Below, piece by piece: positions 36,419 through 45,060 of a DNA stretch of 64,000 nucleotides (the first letter of the stretch is position 1; each line of letters opens with the position of its first letter). The position numbers and the translations under genes are program-made. The notes under the pieces were generated by a model. That model did no database searches. It was given only the letters and a program-made list of their open reading frames with translations, and was not told where the DNA came from. The DNA is from Bacillus sp. SORGH_AS_0510 (GTDB lineage: Bacteria > Bacillota > Bacilli > Bacillales > Cytobacillaceae): the NCBI RefSeq assembly GCF_030818775.1, contig NZ_JAUTAU010000001.1, forward strand, positions 3,600,001 to 3,664,000. The letters are read 5' to 3'.

Positions 36419-37216
36419 TTACCATTTACCATCTTTTAAATAGTCATTTAAGATGGTTTGGTGTAATCCTGGTTTTGCAGTGAACAATGAATCCTTAGAA
36501 AGAAAATCCAGTTTTTCTCCTCTTAAATTGGTGACGATTCCACCGAGTTCCTCCACAATAACCGCTCCTGCAGCAAAGTCCCATGGCGATAACCTCATGG
36601 ACATATAAGCATCCACACGCCCAGTTGCAACGAAGACCATTTCGAGCGCAGCTGTTCCATATGACCGTGTTCCCCTTGCATCTCTGACCAGTGGTATCAA
36701 TAAATTATGGTCAATCCGGTGGTTTTTCATTACCCAGGTAGCATTAAGTGCAATAATGGAATTCTGCACGGTTGTTTCTTTTAAAGATGGTATTGGCTTA
36801 TCATTTATAAATGCACCATGTCCTCGTTTTACATGATATAGCTCATCATGAACTACGTCATAAATCAGTCCAATTATTCCAACGCCGTTTTCGTACACGC
36901 CCAAGGAAATGGCAAAATTCCTTTGTTGATGGACAAAGTTCATCGTTCCATCTATCGGGTCAATCAGCCATACTACTCCATCTAGTGTCTGGAGTTCGTC
37001 ACCAAAACCTTCTTCTCCCATTATTTTATGACTAGGATAGACCTCCCTAATTTTCTTAATAAAAAATTGTTCAATTTCTTTATCAATATTTGTAACGAGA
37101 TCATTCTGGTTTGTTTTTGTCTGGATATTTAACGTCTTATTAAAGGATAATCGAATAGTCTCTCCAGCTTCCATTACCCATTGCTTCGCATGAGTATACA
37201 CTTCGTCCCAGTTCAT
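36419..37216 (-). CDS. suhB: Inositol monophosphatase family protein (YktC/SuhB)
   Basis: A 265-aa FIG-superfamily phosphatase. Metal-binding residues are visible: E68/E69 in MGEEGFGDE, D86 and D89 in LIDPIDGTMNFVHQ, and the C-terminal SPWDFAAGAVIVEELGG. It hydrolyses sugar or inositol monophosphates; the true substrate is unknown, and some homologues act on other phosphates. TTGGAGGT precedes the ATG. It occupies the yktC position of B. subtilis. Confidence 0.93.
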   Translation of the reverse strand: MNWDEVYTHAKQWVMEAGETIRLSFNKTLNIQTKTNQNDLVTNIDKEIEQFFIKKIREVYPSHKIMGEEGFGDELQTLDGVVWLIDPIDGTMNFVHQQRNFAISLGVYENGVGIIGLIYDVVHDELYHVKRGHGAFINDKPIPSLKETTVQNSIIALNATWVMKNHRIDHNLLIPLVRDARGTRSYGTAALEMVFVATGRVDAYMSMRLSPWDFAAGAVIVEELGGIVTNLRGEKLDFLSKDSLFTAKPGLHQTILNDYLKDGKW

Positions 37217-37370
37217 TATTTACCTCCAATGATCTTATTTTTCCAATGTATGTAGTATGAATCATGGTCATAAAATTGATGTACTTATAGCTTAATCAAA
37301 TTGGAGACACACAGCAACTTTAACACTCAGTATGGTAAAAGTTCAATGAATCACACATAAACGCAATAAT

Positions 37371-37405
37371 AAACGAACCCCCTTATCAATTTACGGAGTT
37401 CGTTT
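37371..37405 (-). terminator. Terminator after the ykzI region
   Basis: On the minus strand AAACGAACTCC pairs with GGGGTTCGTTT, followed by an A/T-rich tail. It overlaps the end of a short open frame at 37391-37447 discussed in the findings. Confidence 0.6.
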
Positions 37406-37491
37406 AGGTAAATCCCACCAGTCTTCTTTTTCTGTCCATTCTTTTATGTTTCCCCTTAGATAAAAAAGTACGGAGAGTCTAAAAAGTGCTG

Positions 37492-37686
37492 TTATAGAGC
37501 CTTTAATCGTAATAATTCTTGACGAATTTTCTCTAGCTTTAGTTTACATTCTTTCATCTTCTTTTCATTCTTTTCCTCAATTGCCTCAAACAATGTAGCT
37601 AACTCATAATCCATTTCTAGTCTTAAGACAGCTGTTCTTTCCTTTTCCCCTGCTTTTTTCAATGATGTATTCATAAGTTGTTTCAT
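37492..37686 (-). CDS. ykzI: YkzI-like small coiled-coil protein
   Basis: A 64-aa highly charged helical protein (Lys, Glu and Leu heptads over nearly the whole length). Its place between yktC and yktB matches ykzI of B. subtilis; the function is unknown. GGGAAGGGGAG precedes the ATG. Confidence 0.72.
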   Translation of the reverse strand: MKQLMNTSLKKAGEKERTAVLRLEMDYELATLFEAIEEKNEKKMKECKLKLEKIRQELLRLKAL

Positions 37687-37866
37687 CTTTCTTCTCCCCT
37701 TCCCTTTTTTATTAACTTATTTTTCATAATTTTTTTTACTGTATAATATGAGTCTGCTTGATATGTTGCAACAAATATGTGCTTTCACCTAGAAGAGCAA
37801 CAAACTTCTTGTATTTTCGTTACTATGCTACAATAAGTGACAAATGGCTGTTGGAGGTTTAAAGGA

Positions 37867-38499
37867 ATGGATTTTAAAGGATTTACACAAGAGGATTTTG
37901 ATGTCTTTTTAATAGATGGATTAGAACCGCGTATGGAGGCTCTTAAGGGGATCATTCGTCCAAAATTAGAAGAACTTGGCCAATATTTTGCTCCTACCTT
38001 ATCAGCATTGACCGGGGATGAAATGTTTGTTCATGTTGCAAAACATGCTAGAAGAACCATTAATCCTCCGAAGGATACGTGGGTTGCTTTTGCTAATAAT
38101 GCTAGGGGCTACAAAATGCTGCCACATTTTCAGATTGGGCTTTGGCAAACCCATTTATTTATTTGGTTTGCAGTCATTTATGAAGCACCGTCAAAAAATA
38201 CGATTGCAGAGAGATTCCTAAAGAAAGCAAACAAAATATATAAAGAAATACCAAATGAATTTGCATGGTCACTTGACCATATGAAACCAGATACAGTTAA
38301 ACACGGAGATCTTTCCAAGACAGACCTGAACGGCATTTTTGACAGACTGAAGAATGTAAAAAAAGCTGAATTACTTTGTGGGCTTACGCTAGACAAAGAA
38401 AAGGTCATTGAAATAGGTGCAGAAGGACTAATTCAACAAATTGAGAAAGTGTTCCAAACAGTTGCACCTCTATATAAACTTGCTCAAGATATTAAATAA
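37867..38499 (+). CDS. yktB: DUF1054 family protein YktB (UPF0637)
   Basis: A 210-aa protein matching YktB: MDFKGFTQEDFDVFLIDGLE opening and a central WVAFANNARGYKMLPHFQIG. Function unknown; the family is restricted to Bacillota. The ATG at 37867 is preferred over a GTG ten codons upstream because GGAGG and AAAGGA precede it and the family starts here. A family B repeat begins immediately after its stop. Confidence 0.9.
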   Translation: MDFKGFTQEDFDVFLIDGLEPRMEALKGIIRPKLEELGQYFAPTLSALTGDEMFVHVAKHARRTINPPKDTWVAFANNARGYKMLPHFQIGLWQTHLFIWFAVIYEAPSKNTIAERFLKKANKIYKEIPNEFAWSLDHMKPDTVKHGDLSKTDLNGIFDRLKNVKKAELLCGLTLDKEKVIEIGAEGLIQQIEKVFQTVAPLYKLAQDIK

Positions 38500-38686
38500 T
38501 TGGCTGTGTTAAAGAACAGTGTTGATTTTTACACACTGTTGATTGGAGCGGAAGGTGCGAAGACTCCTGTGGGAGTATGGTTCAAGGAGACCCCGCAGGC
38601 GCGTTTCTCCGAGGAGGCTCGCCGAAACACCCACGGAAAGCGAAGCACCTGGAGCGGAAATCAACAGGCAAGTTTAACAGAGCCAA
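38500..38686 (+). repeat. Family B repeat, copy 3
   Basis: The best-preserved copy (187 bp). Outer inverted ends TTGGCTGTGTTAAA and TTTAACAGAGCCAA match at 13 of 14 bases. Inner CTGTTGATT/AATCAACAG arms are present. It begins directly after the yktB stop, with a terminator 10 nt beyond. Confidence 0.9.
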
Positions 38687-38695
38687 ATAATTAAG

Positions 38696-38733
38696 AAAAG
38701 CTCCCAAGACAACTGATGGTCTTGGGAGCTTTT
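38696..38733. terminator. Terminator yktB/yktA
   Basis: A 15-bp stem AAAAGCTCCCAAGAC/GTCTTGGGAGCTTTT with an 8-nt loop between convergent genes. Confidence 0.87.
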
Positions 38734-38739
38734 AATTTT

Positions 38740-39009
38740 CTACATTTTTATTTTGTCACCTGATGAGGCTTCTTTGGCTTTTTTTATTGTTCGATAGGAA
38801 GAATAACCACTTATCTCTTCGAATTCCCCACAAACAGTCTTTTCTTCAGCAATACTTGGAACTATTTCCTTAAAGCGACGATAGACTTTCATTAATTCAT
38901 CGCGCTCAATTCCCTTTTCATATGCTTTTTCTATGGCCTCAAAGAATTTGATCACATCAACAATCTCATCTGTCGACCAACTGTAATCAATTGGGTATTG
39001 ATACTCCAT
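38740..39009 (-). CDS. yktA: UPF0223 family protein YktA
   Basis: An 89-aa soluble protein of the UPF0223 family ([20 protein letters not shown]). Function unknown. AGAAGGTG precedes the ATG. It follows the nitronate monooxygenase-like gene by 42 nt in the same direction. Confidence 0.88.
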   Translation of the reverse strand: MEYQYPIDYSWSTDEIVDVIKFFEAIEKAYEKGIERDELMKVYRRFKEIVPSIAEEKTVCGEFEEISGYSSYRTIKKAKEASSGDKIKM

Positions 39010-39051
39010 TATTTCACCTTCTAACTTATTTCACTAAAGTGTATGATACCT

Positions 39052-40011
39052 TTATTTTCCCCATTTTGCACGAATTTCTTCCGCTTCTCTAATCATTCGT
39101 TCAAATAGTTCACTTACCGATGGTACATCTTTAATGAGTCCCATGACTTGGCCAGCCCAAGCAAAACCTTCATCAACCGAACCCTCATATATGTATCGTT
39201 TGTTTGCATTCCCACTAATTAAATCCTTTAGTTGCTCATACCCACCATTATTTTTCTCCACATGAAGAATCTTTTCTGTCCAACTATTCGCTATTGCTCG
39301 CGCTGGAGCCCCAAGTGTCCTCTTTATCACAACTGTATCTGATTCTGTCCCTTCTACTAACCTTTGCTTATACAGTTCATTTGCATGAACGCATTCTTTT
39401 GTAGCAATAAATCTTGTTCCCATTTCAATTCCCTCTGCACCTAAACTAAGAGCCGCCATTAACCCCCTGCCGTCTCCAATCCCACCGGAGGCAATAACCG
39501 GAATGCTAACAGCATCTACTACTTGAGGAATTAATACCAAGGTTCCAATATCATCCCTTCCCAAATGGCCGCCACCTTCCTGTCCAACCACCATCACTGC
39601 ATCAGCACCTAGTTCTTCCGCTTTTACAGCCTGCCTCCTTGCAGCTACAAGAACCAATGTTTTAATTTTAGTTCCTTTTAATTGCTCAAATATTGGAGCT
39701 GGGTTTCCCCCTGTCATAGAAACAACTGGAACTTCTTCATCAATAGCAACCTGTAAAAAATCTGAAAATGGTCGTCCATGTTGGCCAATTGCAAAGTTTA
39801 CTCCAAATGGATTGTTAGTTAACTGCCTTACTTTTCGTATCTCTTCTCGAAGTTGATCTGGAGAATTTAAAGACATCGCAGTAATTTGACCGAGCCCACC
39901 TGCATTTGAAACAGAAGCGGCTAATTCCGAGTAAGCTAAATACGCTAAACCACCTTGGATAATAGGATATTTTATACCTAAAGTATCAGTAACTCTTGTT
40001 TTCCAATTCAC
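39052..40011 (-). CDS. Nitronate monooxygenase / FabK-like FMN protein
   Basis: A 319-aa FMN TIM-barrel of the 2-nitropropane dioxygenase superfamily: IIQGGLAYLAYSELAASVS (substrate and FMN entry), VVGQEGGGHLGRDD and IASGGIGDGRGLMAALSLGA (phosphate-binding). Members either oxidise alkyl nitronates or act as enoyl-ACP reductase II (FabK); these cannot be separated by eye here. The GTG start follows AGGAGGGG. It is not part of the B. subtilis yktA locus, so it is an insertion in this lineage. Confidence 0.82.
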   Translation of the reverse strand: MNWKTRVTDTLGIKYPIIQGGLAYLAYSELAASVSNAGGLGQITAMSLNSPDQLREEIRKVRQLTNNPFGVNFAIGQHGRPFSDFLQVAIDEEVPVVSMTGGNPAPIFEQLKGTKIKTLVLVAARRQAVKAEELGADAVMVVGQEGGGHLGRDDIGTLVLIPQVVDAVSIPVIASGGIGDGRGLMAALSLGAEGIEMGTRFIATKECVHANELYKQRLVEGTESDTVVIKRTLGAPARAIANSWTEKILHVEKNNGGYEQLKDLISGNANKRYIYEGSVDEGFAWAGQVMGLIKDVPSVSELFERMIREAEEIRAKWGK

Positions 40012-40221
40012 TTAAATCCCCTCCTAAATGTTTATTAATTGTTATTTCGTCTTAAAAGGTTAAATTTCCTCTCTTAATGGGAAACTAACTTGAAGTAACA
40101 AATGAGGACAGCGAAAATTAAATCCTATGCAACATAAAAGAATAGTGCTATAATTCCTTTGTTTTATGTTTTTTATAGACTTGAACTTAAGAGTATTTCT
40201 TTATAAAGAGGTGTAGTTAGA

Positions 40222-41694
40222 TTGTCACAAAATCAAACACCGTTATTTAGCGGTTTATTAGAACATGCCAAAAAAAATCCCACTCAGTTTCATATTCCTG
40301 GACATAAAAAAGGAGCAGGAATGGATCCTGAGTTTCGCCAATTTATCGGGGATAATGCCCTATCTATTGACCTTATTAACATTGGGCCCCTTGATGACTT
40401 ACATTCACCTAAAGGAATGATTAAAAAGGCCCAGGAGCTTGCAGCAGAAGCCTTTGGTGCCGACCATACTTTCTTTTCCGTCCAAGGTACAAGTGGAGCT
40501 ATCATTGCAATGGTAATGGCAGTTTGTGGTCCTGGAGAAAAAATTATTGTACCTAGAAATGTTCATAAATCAGTAATGTCTGCTATTGTTTTTTCTGGCT
40601 CCATTCCTGTGTTTATTCATCCAGAAATCGATAGAGAATTAGGTATATCCCATGGCATCACTCCAGAAGCAGTAGATCGAGCATTACAGCAGCACCCTGA
40701 TGCGAAGGGCGTATTAGTTATCAATCCGACTTACTTCGGTATTTCTGGGGACCTAAAAAAAATCGTTGAAATTGCTCATACCTACAATGTTCCAGTTCTT
40801 GTAGATGAAGCACATGGTGTTCACATTCATTTTCATGACGAACTTCCACTCTCTGCGATGCAGGCAGGAGCTGATATGGCAGCTACCAGCGTTCATAAAT
40901 TAGGCGGTTCCATGACACAGAGCTCCATTTTAAACGTACGGGAAGGACTTGTCTCTGCTAAGCATGTACAATCGATATTAAGCATGCTTACGACAACATC
41001 CACATCCTATTTATTATTAGCGTCTCTTGATACTGCCCGAAAACAATTAGCAACAAAAGGGAAGGAATTAATTGATCGTACAATCAAATTAGCTCAATCA
41101 ACCCGTAAGAAGATTAATGAGATTCATCATATTCGTTGTATTGGTGAAGAAATTTTGGGTTCCAATGCCACTTTTGATTTTGACCCGACCAAATTGATTA
41201 TCTCAGTGAAAGATTTAGGATTAACAGGCTATGATGTAGAAAAATGGCTTCGAGAGAAACATAACATCGAAGTCGAATTATCTGACCTATATAACATCCT
41301 TTGTATTATCACACTGGGCGACACAGAAACAGAAACAAATCTATTAGTGAATGCCTTAAAGGAATTGGCAGAAGAGTGTGAACATCGATCAGTTAAGGTG
41401 GAACCAGTAGAAGTTCTTTTACCGGAGATTCCTGTCCTTGCATTAACTCCTAGAGATGCCTTTTATGCAGAGACTGAAGTGATTCCATTTGAAGAGTCAG
41501 AAGGTAGAATTATTGCAGAGTTTGTTATGGTATATCCGCCAGGTATTCCAATTTTTATTCCTGGTGAAATTATCACAAAAGAAAACTTGCATTACATTAA
41601 AGAAAACCTTGAGGCTGGCTTACCTGTCCAAGGCCCAGAAGATGATGAAATTAAAACTATCCACGTTATAAAAGAGTACAAAGCAATAAAATAA
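40222..41694 (+). CDS. speA: Arginine decarboxylase (PLP-dependent)
   Basis: A 490-aa fold type I Orn/Lys/Arg decarboxylase of the Bacillus SpeA type, making agmatine for polyamine synthesis. The PLP lysine is K226 in SVHKLGGSMTQSS, with D195 in LVDEAHGVHIHF and the N-terminal HIPGHKKGAG. The TTG start follows AGAGGTGTAG. As in B. subtilis, it lies beside the SR1 gene. Convergent with SR1 across a shared hairpin. Confidence 0.95.
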   Translation: MSQNQTPLFSGLLEHAKKNPTQFHIPGHKKGAGMDPEFRQFIGDNALSIDLINIGPLDDLHSPKGMIKKAQELAAEAFGADHTFFSVQGTSGAIIAMVMAVCGPGEKIIVPRNVHKSVMSAIVFSGSIPVFIHPEIDRELGISHGITPEAVDRALQQHPDAKGVLVINPTYFGISGDLKKIVEIAHTYNVPVLVDEAHGVHIHFHDELPLSAMQAGADMAATSVHKLGGSMTQSSILNVREGLVSAKHVQSILSMLTTTSTSYLLLASLDTARKQLATKGKELIDRTIKLAQSTRKKINEIHHIRCIGEEILGSNATFDFDPTKLIISVKDLGLTGYDVEKWLREKHNIEVELSDLYNILCIITLGDTETETNLLVNALKELAEECEHRSVKVEPVEVLLPEIPVLALTPRDAFYAETEVIPFEESEGRIIAEFVMVYPPGIPIFIPGEIITKENLHYIKENLEAGLPVQGPEDDEIKTIHVIKEYKAIK

Positions 41695-41705
41695 GATAAA
41701 AATGA

Positions 41706-41728
41706 AGGCTGACTCAATGAGTCAGCCT
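41706..41728. terminator. Shared terminator speA/SR1
   Basis: A perfect 10-bp stem AGGCTGACTC/GAGTCAGCCT with a 3-nt loop; T-rich sequence on both sides suits both directions. Confidence 0.75.
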
Positions 41729-41754
41729 GTTTATTATTTTATTGTATTTAATCG

Positions 41755-41877
41755 TTATACTTCTTCTTCGATATGATGGTTATCACAGCAATTACATTTA
41801 GAGTATAGTACCGTTACTTTTTCATCTTCAAAGTGATCAATAGTTGAGTTACAAGTTTGGCATACAAGTGTACCCAT
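41755..41877 (-). CDS. sr1P: GapA-binding peptide SR1P
   Basis: A 40-aa peptide opening MGTLVCQTCNSTIDHFEDEK and ending HHIEEEV. Cysteines C6, C9, C28, C30 and C31 suggest a small metal-binding knuckle. In B. subtilis SR1P binds GapA (glyceraldehyde-3-phosphate dehydrogenase) and promotes its interaction with RNase J1; rnjA lies 11 kb away in this window. A GGGGATAGG site precedes the ATG. Confidence 0.93.
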   Translation of the reverse strand: MGTLVCQTCNSTIDHFEDEKVTVLYSKCNCCDNHHIEEEV

Positions 41878-41913
41878 TTGTCCTATCCCCTTTTCATATT
41901 AAATGGTCCTGCT

Positions 41914-41928
41914 ATGAAAGCGTTTAAC
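41914..41928. promoter_or_regulatory. cre-like sequence in the SR1 leader
   Basis: TGAAAGCGTTTAAC matches the cre consensus at 12 of 14 positions and lies about 10-20 nt downstream of the SR1 start. Secondary CcpA control of SR1 is known in B. subtilis. Confidence 0.4.
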
Positions 41929-41942
41929 TAACCTCTAATTAG

Positions 41943-41971
41943 ATAATAATATATCACATTAATAATTTCAA
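41943..41971 (-). promoter_or_regulatory. SR1 sigma-A promoter
   Basis: Minus-strand -35 TTGAAA (41966-41971) and -10 TATTAT (41943-41948) with a 17-bp spacer. Confidence 0.75.
41948..41958 (-). promoter_or_regulatory. CcpN operator II at the SR1 -10 region
   Basis: TGTGATATATT matches the CcpN consensus TRTGHYATAYW at all 11 positions (consensus from memory). It touches the -10 box, as the proximal site does in B. subtilis sr1. Confidence 0.7.
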
Positions 41972-41979
41972 GCCCAAAT

Positions 41980-41990
41980 TGTATGTCACA
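41980..41990 (-). promoter_or_regulatory. CcpN operator I upstream of the SR1 -35
   Basis: TGTGACATACA also matches TRTGHYATAYW at all 11 positions. The 32-bp offset from operator II is about three helical turns, so both face the same side. Confidence 0.7.
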
Positions 41991-42004
41991 TTTAAAAAAT
42001 ATGC

Positions 42005-42030
42005 ATAAAAAAAGGCCCGTTTAGGCCTAA
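42005..42030 (-). terminator. Terminator after the DUF3055 gene
   Basis: Stem AGGCC/GGCCT with seven Ts following on the minus strand. Confidence 0.65.
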
Positions 42031-42042
42031 TCTTAATTAACA

Positions 42043-42342
42043 TTAATCATATTGGGTGACAAAAGGGATAGACGGAAGTGTTTCTCTAAAAAATTCAGCT
42101 AGATCAGTTGCCTGCGCTTTATCAGGGATATGGAATACTGTTTGAAGGAAGTCAATGTCTTCAATATCTTTGGGGTCTAGGAGTGTGGATCGTCCAGTTT
42201 GCATGCATATCACAAGAGGTTTACCAAAAAACATATTCGTGTAAATAATTCCAAAGTCATAACGGGTATCTTCAGTAGTAAATCCAATAAACCGCACCTT
42301 TGCCTTTTCATGCTCATCATATAGTTTGTCAAATAATTCCAT
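42043..42342 (-). CDS. DUF3055 family protein
   Basis: A 99-aa soluble protein opening MELFDKLYDEHEKAKVRFIG with a central FGIIYTNMFFGKPLVICMQT. It matches DUF3055, known only from bacilli and without a function. AAGGAGG precedes the ATG. It is divergent from the DUF1885 gene. Confidence 0.82.
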   Translation of the reverse strand: MELFDKLYDEHEKAKVRFIGFTTEDTRYDFGIIYTNMFFGKPLVICMQTGRSTLLDPKDIEDIDFLQTVFHIPDKAQATDLAEFFRETLPSIPFVTQYD

Positions 42343-42505
42343 GAGATTCCTCCTTTTAATTTAATATTTAGAATATTATTATAATTTATCTTTTAGAAAA
42401 TTACAAGAAATGATAACATTTTAGCACTTGTTATTGTTGTCATTGCTTTTTATTCAATGCTAGAATAGAAGGGCATACACTACGGACTAATAGGGGGGAA
42501 TGATG

Positions 42506-42940
42506 ATGGCTGTAAATGCATTTATTAAGCTTGTGCCTTCATCTGCAAAACAAACAATAACCATAGATGAGGTTAAGGAATTATTTTATTATTATAAAAG
42601 TATTACTTCAAAAACAGGCGATCAGGTTAACTGGCAGTTTGGAGAGTCCGCTTTCCCATACGAAGTGAAAGAAACAGAAGACGGGAAAGGGAAATGGTTT
42701 TACTTACAAGCAACCCAAGAGCGCTACTATGCCATCCTAGTAGGTGTAGATACAGAGTACGTTCAAAGCGAAGACGGTGTCCCTAGTGAACAAACATACA
42801 TACAAATAACACTTCCAGAACAATCGACTTATGGGGATAAGGGAAAAGCAAATGAGTTTTGTAAATTCCTTGCAAAAAAACTCAAAGGTGAGCTTCATCT
42901 TTTTAATGAAAGAGTCATGTATTATTATCCAAGAAAATAA
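42506..42940 (+). CDS. DUF1885 family protein
   Basis: A 144-aa soluble protein with MAVNAFIKLVPSSAKQTITI at its start and a conserved NEFCKFLAKKLKGELHLFNE near its end. The family (DUF1885) has no assigned function. Three consecutive ATG codons occur; the last, at 42506, is 7 nt after GGGGGG and is chosen. It ends at a hairpin convergent with a small membrane protein gene. Confidence 0.8.
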   Translation: MAVNAFIKLVPSSAKQTITIDEVKELFYYYKSITSKTGDQVNWQFGESAFPYEVKETEDGKGKWFYLQATQERYYAILVGVDTEYVQSEDGVPSEQTYIQITLPEQSTYGDKGKANEFCKFLAKKLKGELHLFNERVMYYYPRK

Positions 42941-42950
42941 TTTAAAAATA

Positions 42951-42976
42951 GAAGCTCCATTCAGGGGCTTTTTTTA
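42951..42976. terminator. Convergent terminator
   Basis: Stem AAGCTCC/GGGGCTT with a short loop and seven Ts on the plus strand. Confidence 0.75.
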
Positions 42977-43216
42977 ATGCATAAATTGTGCCATCGTATA
43001 ATGAAATGAGGTATAAATAACAAGGCTTAAAGCCGTAATGAAAAGAGTTTTGCGAACAGATTTAGTCACATAATTTCCAATTAAAAACGCTAAATAAAAG
43101 AAAACAAAAAACATAATGACTTTATAGATGAGCTGATCATGTTTTGAAAGCCATTCTATAAAAGTGAAGCCACTCCAAATTATAAATTGTAAAAGCATGA
43201 CAATATATACCTTCAT
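42974..43216 (-). CDS. Small membrane protein, function unknown
   Basis: About 80 aa with three hydrophobic segments (VYIVMLLQFIIWSGF, LIYKVIMFFVFFYLAFLIG, TLFITALSLVIYTSF). I do not recognise the family. The ATG at 43216 follows GGTGAT; a GTG four codons earlier is the alternative. It is isolated: a family B repeat lies upstream and the DUF1885 gene converges downstream. Confidence 0.65.
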   Translation of the reverse strand: MKVYIVMLLQFIIWSGFTFIEWLSKHDQLIYKVIMFFVFFYLAFLIGNYVTKSVRKTLFITALSLVIYTSFHYTMAQFMH

Positions 43217-43340
43217 TTTTATCACCACTCAAATTACATATCTTTAGACATCTGGTGTTTTAAGTATATGAATGAAAACCAAACATAAGTTATTTTTTTC
43301 ATACCTCCTTTCCAATCATTTTAAACTTAATTTAATTATC

Positions 43341-43573
43341 GCCCTACTTGTCTGTTGATTTCCGCTCCAGGCACGAGCGGTTCGTGGGTGTTTCGGCGAG
43401 CCTCCTCGGCGAAACGCGCCAGCGGGGTCTCTCCTGAACCATACTCCCACAAGACATTGGACTGCCTCTTGAATCAGCCCACGCACGAATGAAATGCGAT
43501 AGCATTTTCGAGGAGTCTTCGTTCCTTCCGCTCCAATCAACAGGTGCAAAAACAAACAATGTTCTTTTTCGAG
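43341..43573 (-). repeat. Family B repeat, copy 4 (long form)
   Basis: About 233 bp in minus orientation, about 25 nt beyond the pdhD terminator. It carries the same 60-bp insertion as copy 1 (here 43451-43510), at the identical position and with only a few differences. Nothing else is seen in the gap from 43217 to 43640 apart from the pdh terminator. Confidence 0.87.
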
Positions 43574-43597
43574 TATTAAATATAAAATTCGCTATAA

Positions 43598-43638
43598 AAA
43601 AATAAAGTCCTTTCCGTTTTGGAAAGGACTTTATTTTT
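43598..43638 (-). terminator. pdh operon terminator
   Basis: A perfect 18-bp stem AAAAATAAAGTCCTTTCC with a 5-nt loop follows pdhD by 3 nt. Confidence 0.92.
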
Positions 43639-43640
43639 AA

Positions 43641-45056
43641 TTATTTAATGATATGGATTGGGCTGCCTAGGGCTACTTCTGCAGCTTCCATTGTTATTTC
43701 ACCAAGTGTTGGGTGAGCATGAATTGTCATTGCTAAGTCTTCTGCTGTCATACCAGCTTCGATAGCAAGACCAAGTTCAGCAATCATATCAGAAGCACTT
43801 GCACCGGCGATTTGCGCACCAATTACAAGGCCATCTTCTTTACGTGTGATTAGTTTCAAGAAACCATCTGCACTGTCAAGAGAAAGAGCACGTCCGTTAG
43901 CTGCAAATGGGAATTTAGCAGCAACCACATCAATGCCTTCTTTTTTAGCTTGGTCTTCAGTATATCCAACCTGCGCTAACTCAGGATCAGAGAAAACAAC
44001 TGCTGGAATTCCTAAATAATCAATTTCAGACGGATGACCAGCAATAGCTTCAGCAGCAATTTTAGCTTCATATGATGCTTTATGTGCTAATTGAGGACCA
44101 GCAACAACATCACCGATTGCATAAATATTACTTACACTTGTACGGCATTGCTTATCAATTTCAATTAGGCCACGGTCGCTTAACTTCACTCCAGCTTCCT
44201 CTAAGCCCATTTCATCAGTGTTTGGACGACGGCCAACCATGACAAAAACATAATCAGCTTCGATTTTCTTTTCTTCGCCTTTTGTTTCAAAAGTCACCAC
44301 TACGCCGTTTTCAGTTTCTTCGACACCTTTGGCAAATGCTTTTGTAAAGAATTCCGCACCTTTTTTCTTCATCGTCTTCTTAACAAGAGCAGCCATTTGC
44401 TTATCAAATACTCCCATGCCTAGAATTTCATCGGCACCTTCTAAGATGGTTACTTGCGTGCCAAAGTTCGCATAGGCGCCACCAAGTTCAATCCCAATAA
44501 CTCCGCCGCCAATAACAACGATCTTCTCAGGAATTTCATTTAGGTTAAGAGCTCCAGTAGAATTCAGAACACGTTTTGAATATTTAAAAGCAGGTAACTC
44601 AATTGGGCGTGATCCAGTTGCAACGATTGCATTTTTAAACGTATATGTTTGTGCAGATGTTTCATCCATTACACGAAGTGTATTAGCATCAACAAAGTAC
44701 GCTTCACCACGAACAACATTTACTTTGTTACCTTTTAGTAATCCTTCAACGCCACCAGTTAATTTCTTTACAACACCAGCTTTGAATTCTTGAACCTTTG
44801 AAAAATCAACCTTAACATTTTCAGCTGTAATACCAAAAGATGCAGAATGTACAGCAGTTTCATAACGGTGACCCGCAGAAATTAAGGCTTTTGAAGGAAT
44901 ACAACCAACATTTAGACATACTCCACCAATATATTCTTTTTCAACAATGGTTACTTTTTGTCCTAGCTGAGCAGCACGGATTGCTGCAACATATCCTCCA
45001 GGACCGGAACCGATCACTATAGTATCTGTTTCAATAGGGAAATCTCCAACTACCAT
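43641..45056 (-). CDS. pdhD: Dihydrolipoyl dehydrogenase (E3)
   Basis: A 471-aa flavoprotein. FAD-binding [15 protein letters not shown], the redox pair C47 and C52 in [18 protein letters not shown]-binding [12 protein letters not shown] and the C-terminal base [14 protein letters not shown] are all present. It reoxidises lipoamide in the pyruvate and probably other 2-oxo acid dehydrogenase complexes. GGAGGCG precedes the ATG; the gap to pdhC is 4 nt. Confidence 0.97.
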   Translation of the reverse strand: MVVGDFPIETDTIVIGSGPGGYVAAIRAAQLGQKVTIVEKEYIGGVCLNVGCIPSKALISAGHRYETAVHSASFGITAENVKVDFSKVQEFKAGVVKKLTGGVEGLLKGNKVNVVRGEAYFVDANTLRVMDETSAQTYTFKNAIVATGSRPIELPAFKYSKRVLNSTGALNLNEIPEKIVVIGGGVIGIELGGAYANFGTQVTILEGADEILGMGVFDKQMAALVKKTMKKKGAEFFTKAFAKGVEETENGVVVTFETKGEEKKIEADYVFVMVGRRPNTDEMGLEEAGVKLSDRGLIEIDKQCRTSVSNIYAIGDVVAGPQLAHKASYEAKIAAEAIAGHPSEIDYLGIPAVVFSDPELAQVGYTEDQAKKEGIDVVAAKFPFAANGRALSLDSADGFLKLITRKEDGLVIGAQIAGASASDMIAELGLAIEAGMTAEDLAMTIHAHPTLGEITMEAAEVALGSPIHIIK

Positions 45057-45060
45057 TTTA

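Larger units (their letters stand above)
41706..41936 (-). ncRNA. sr1: SR1 dual-function regulatory RNA
   Basis: A transcript of about 230 nt is inferred from a sigma-A promoter (minus-strand TTGAAA, 17 bp, TATTAT) to the hairpin at 41706-41728. It contains the SR1P open frame and lies beside speA, exactly as in B. subtilis, where SR1 (205 nt) base-pairs with ahrC mRNA and also encodes SR1P. The 5' end is an estimate from the -10 position; ahrC is not in the window, so pairing was not tested. Confidence 0.85.
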
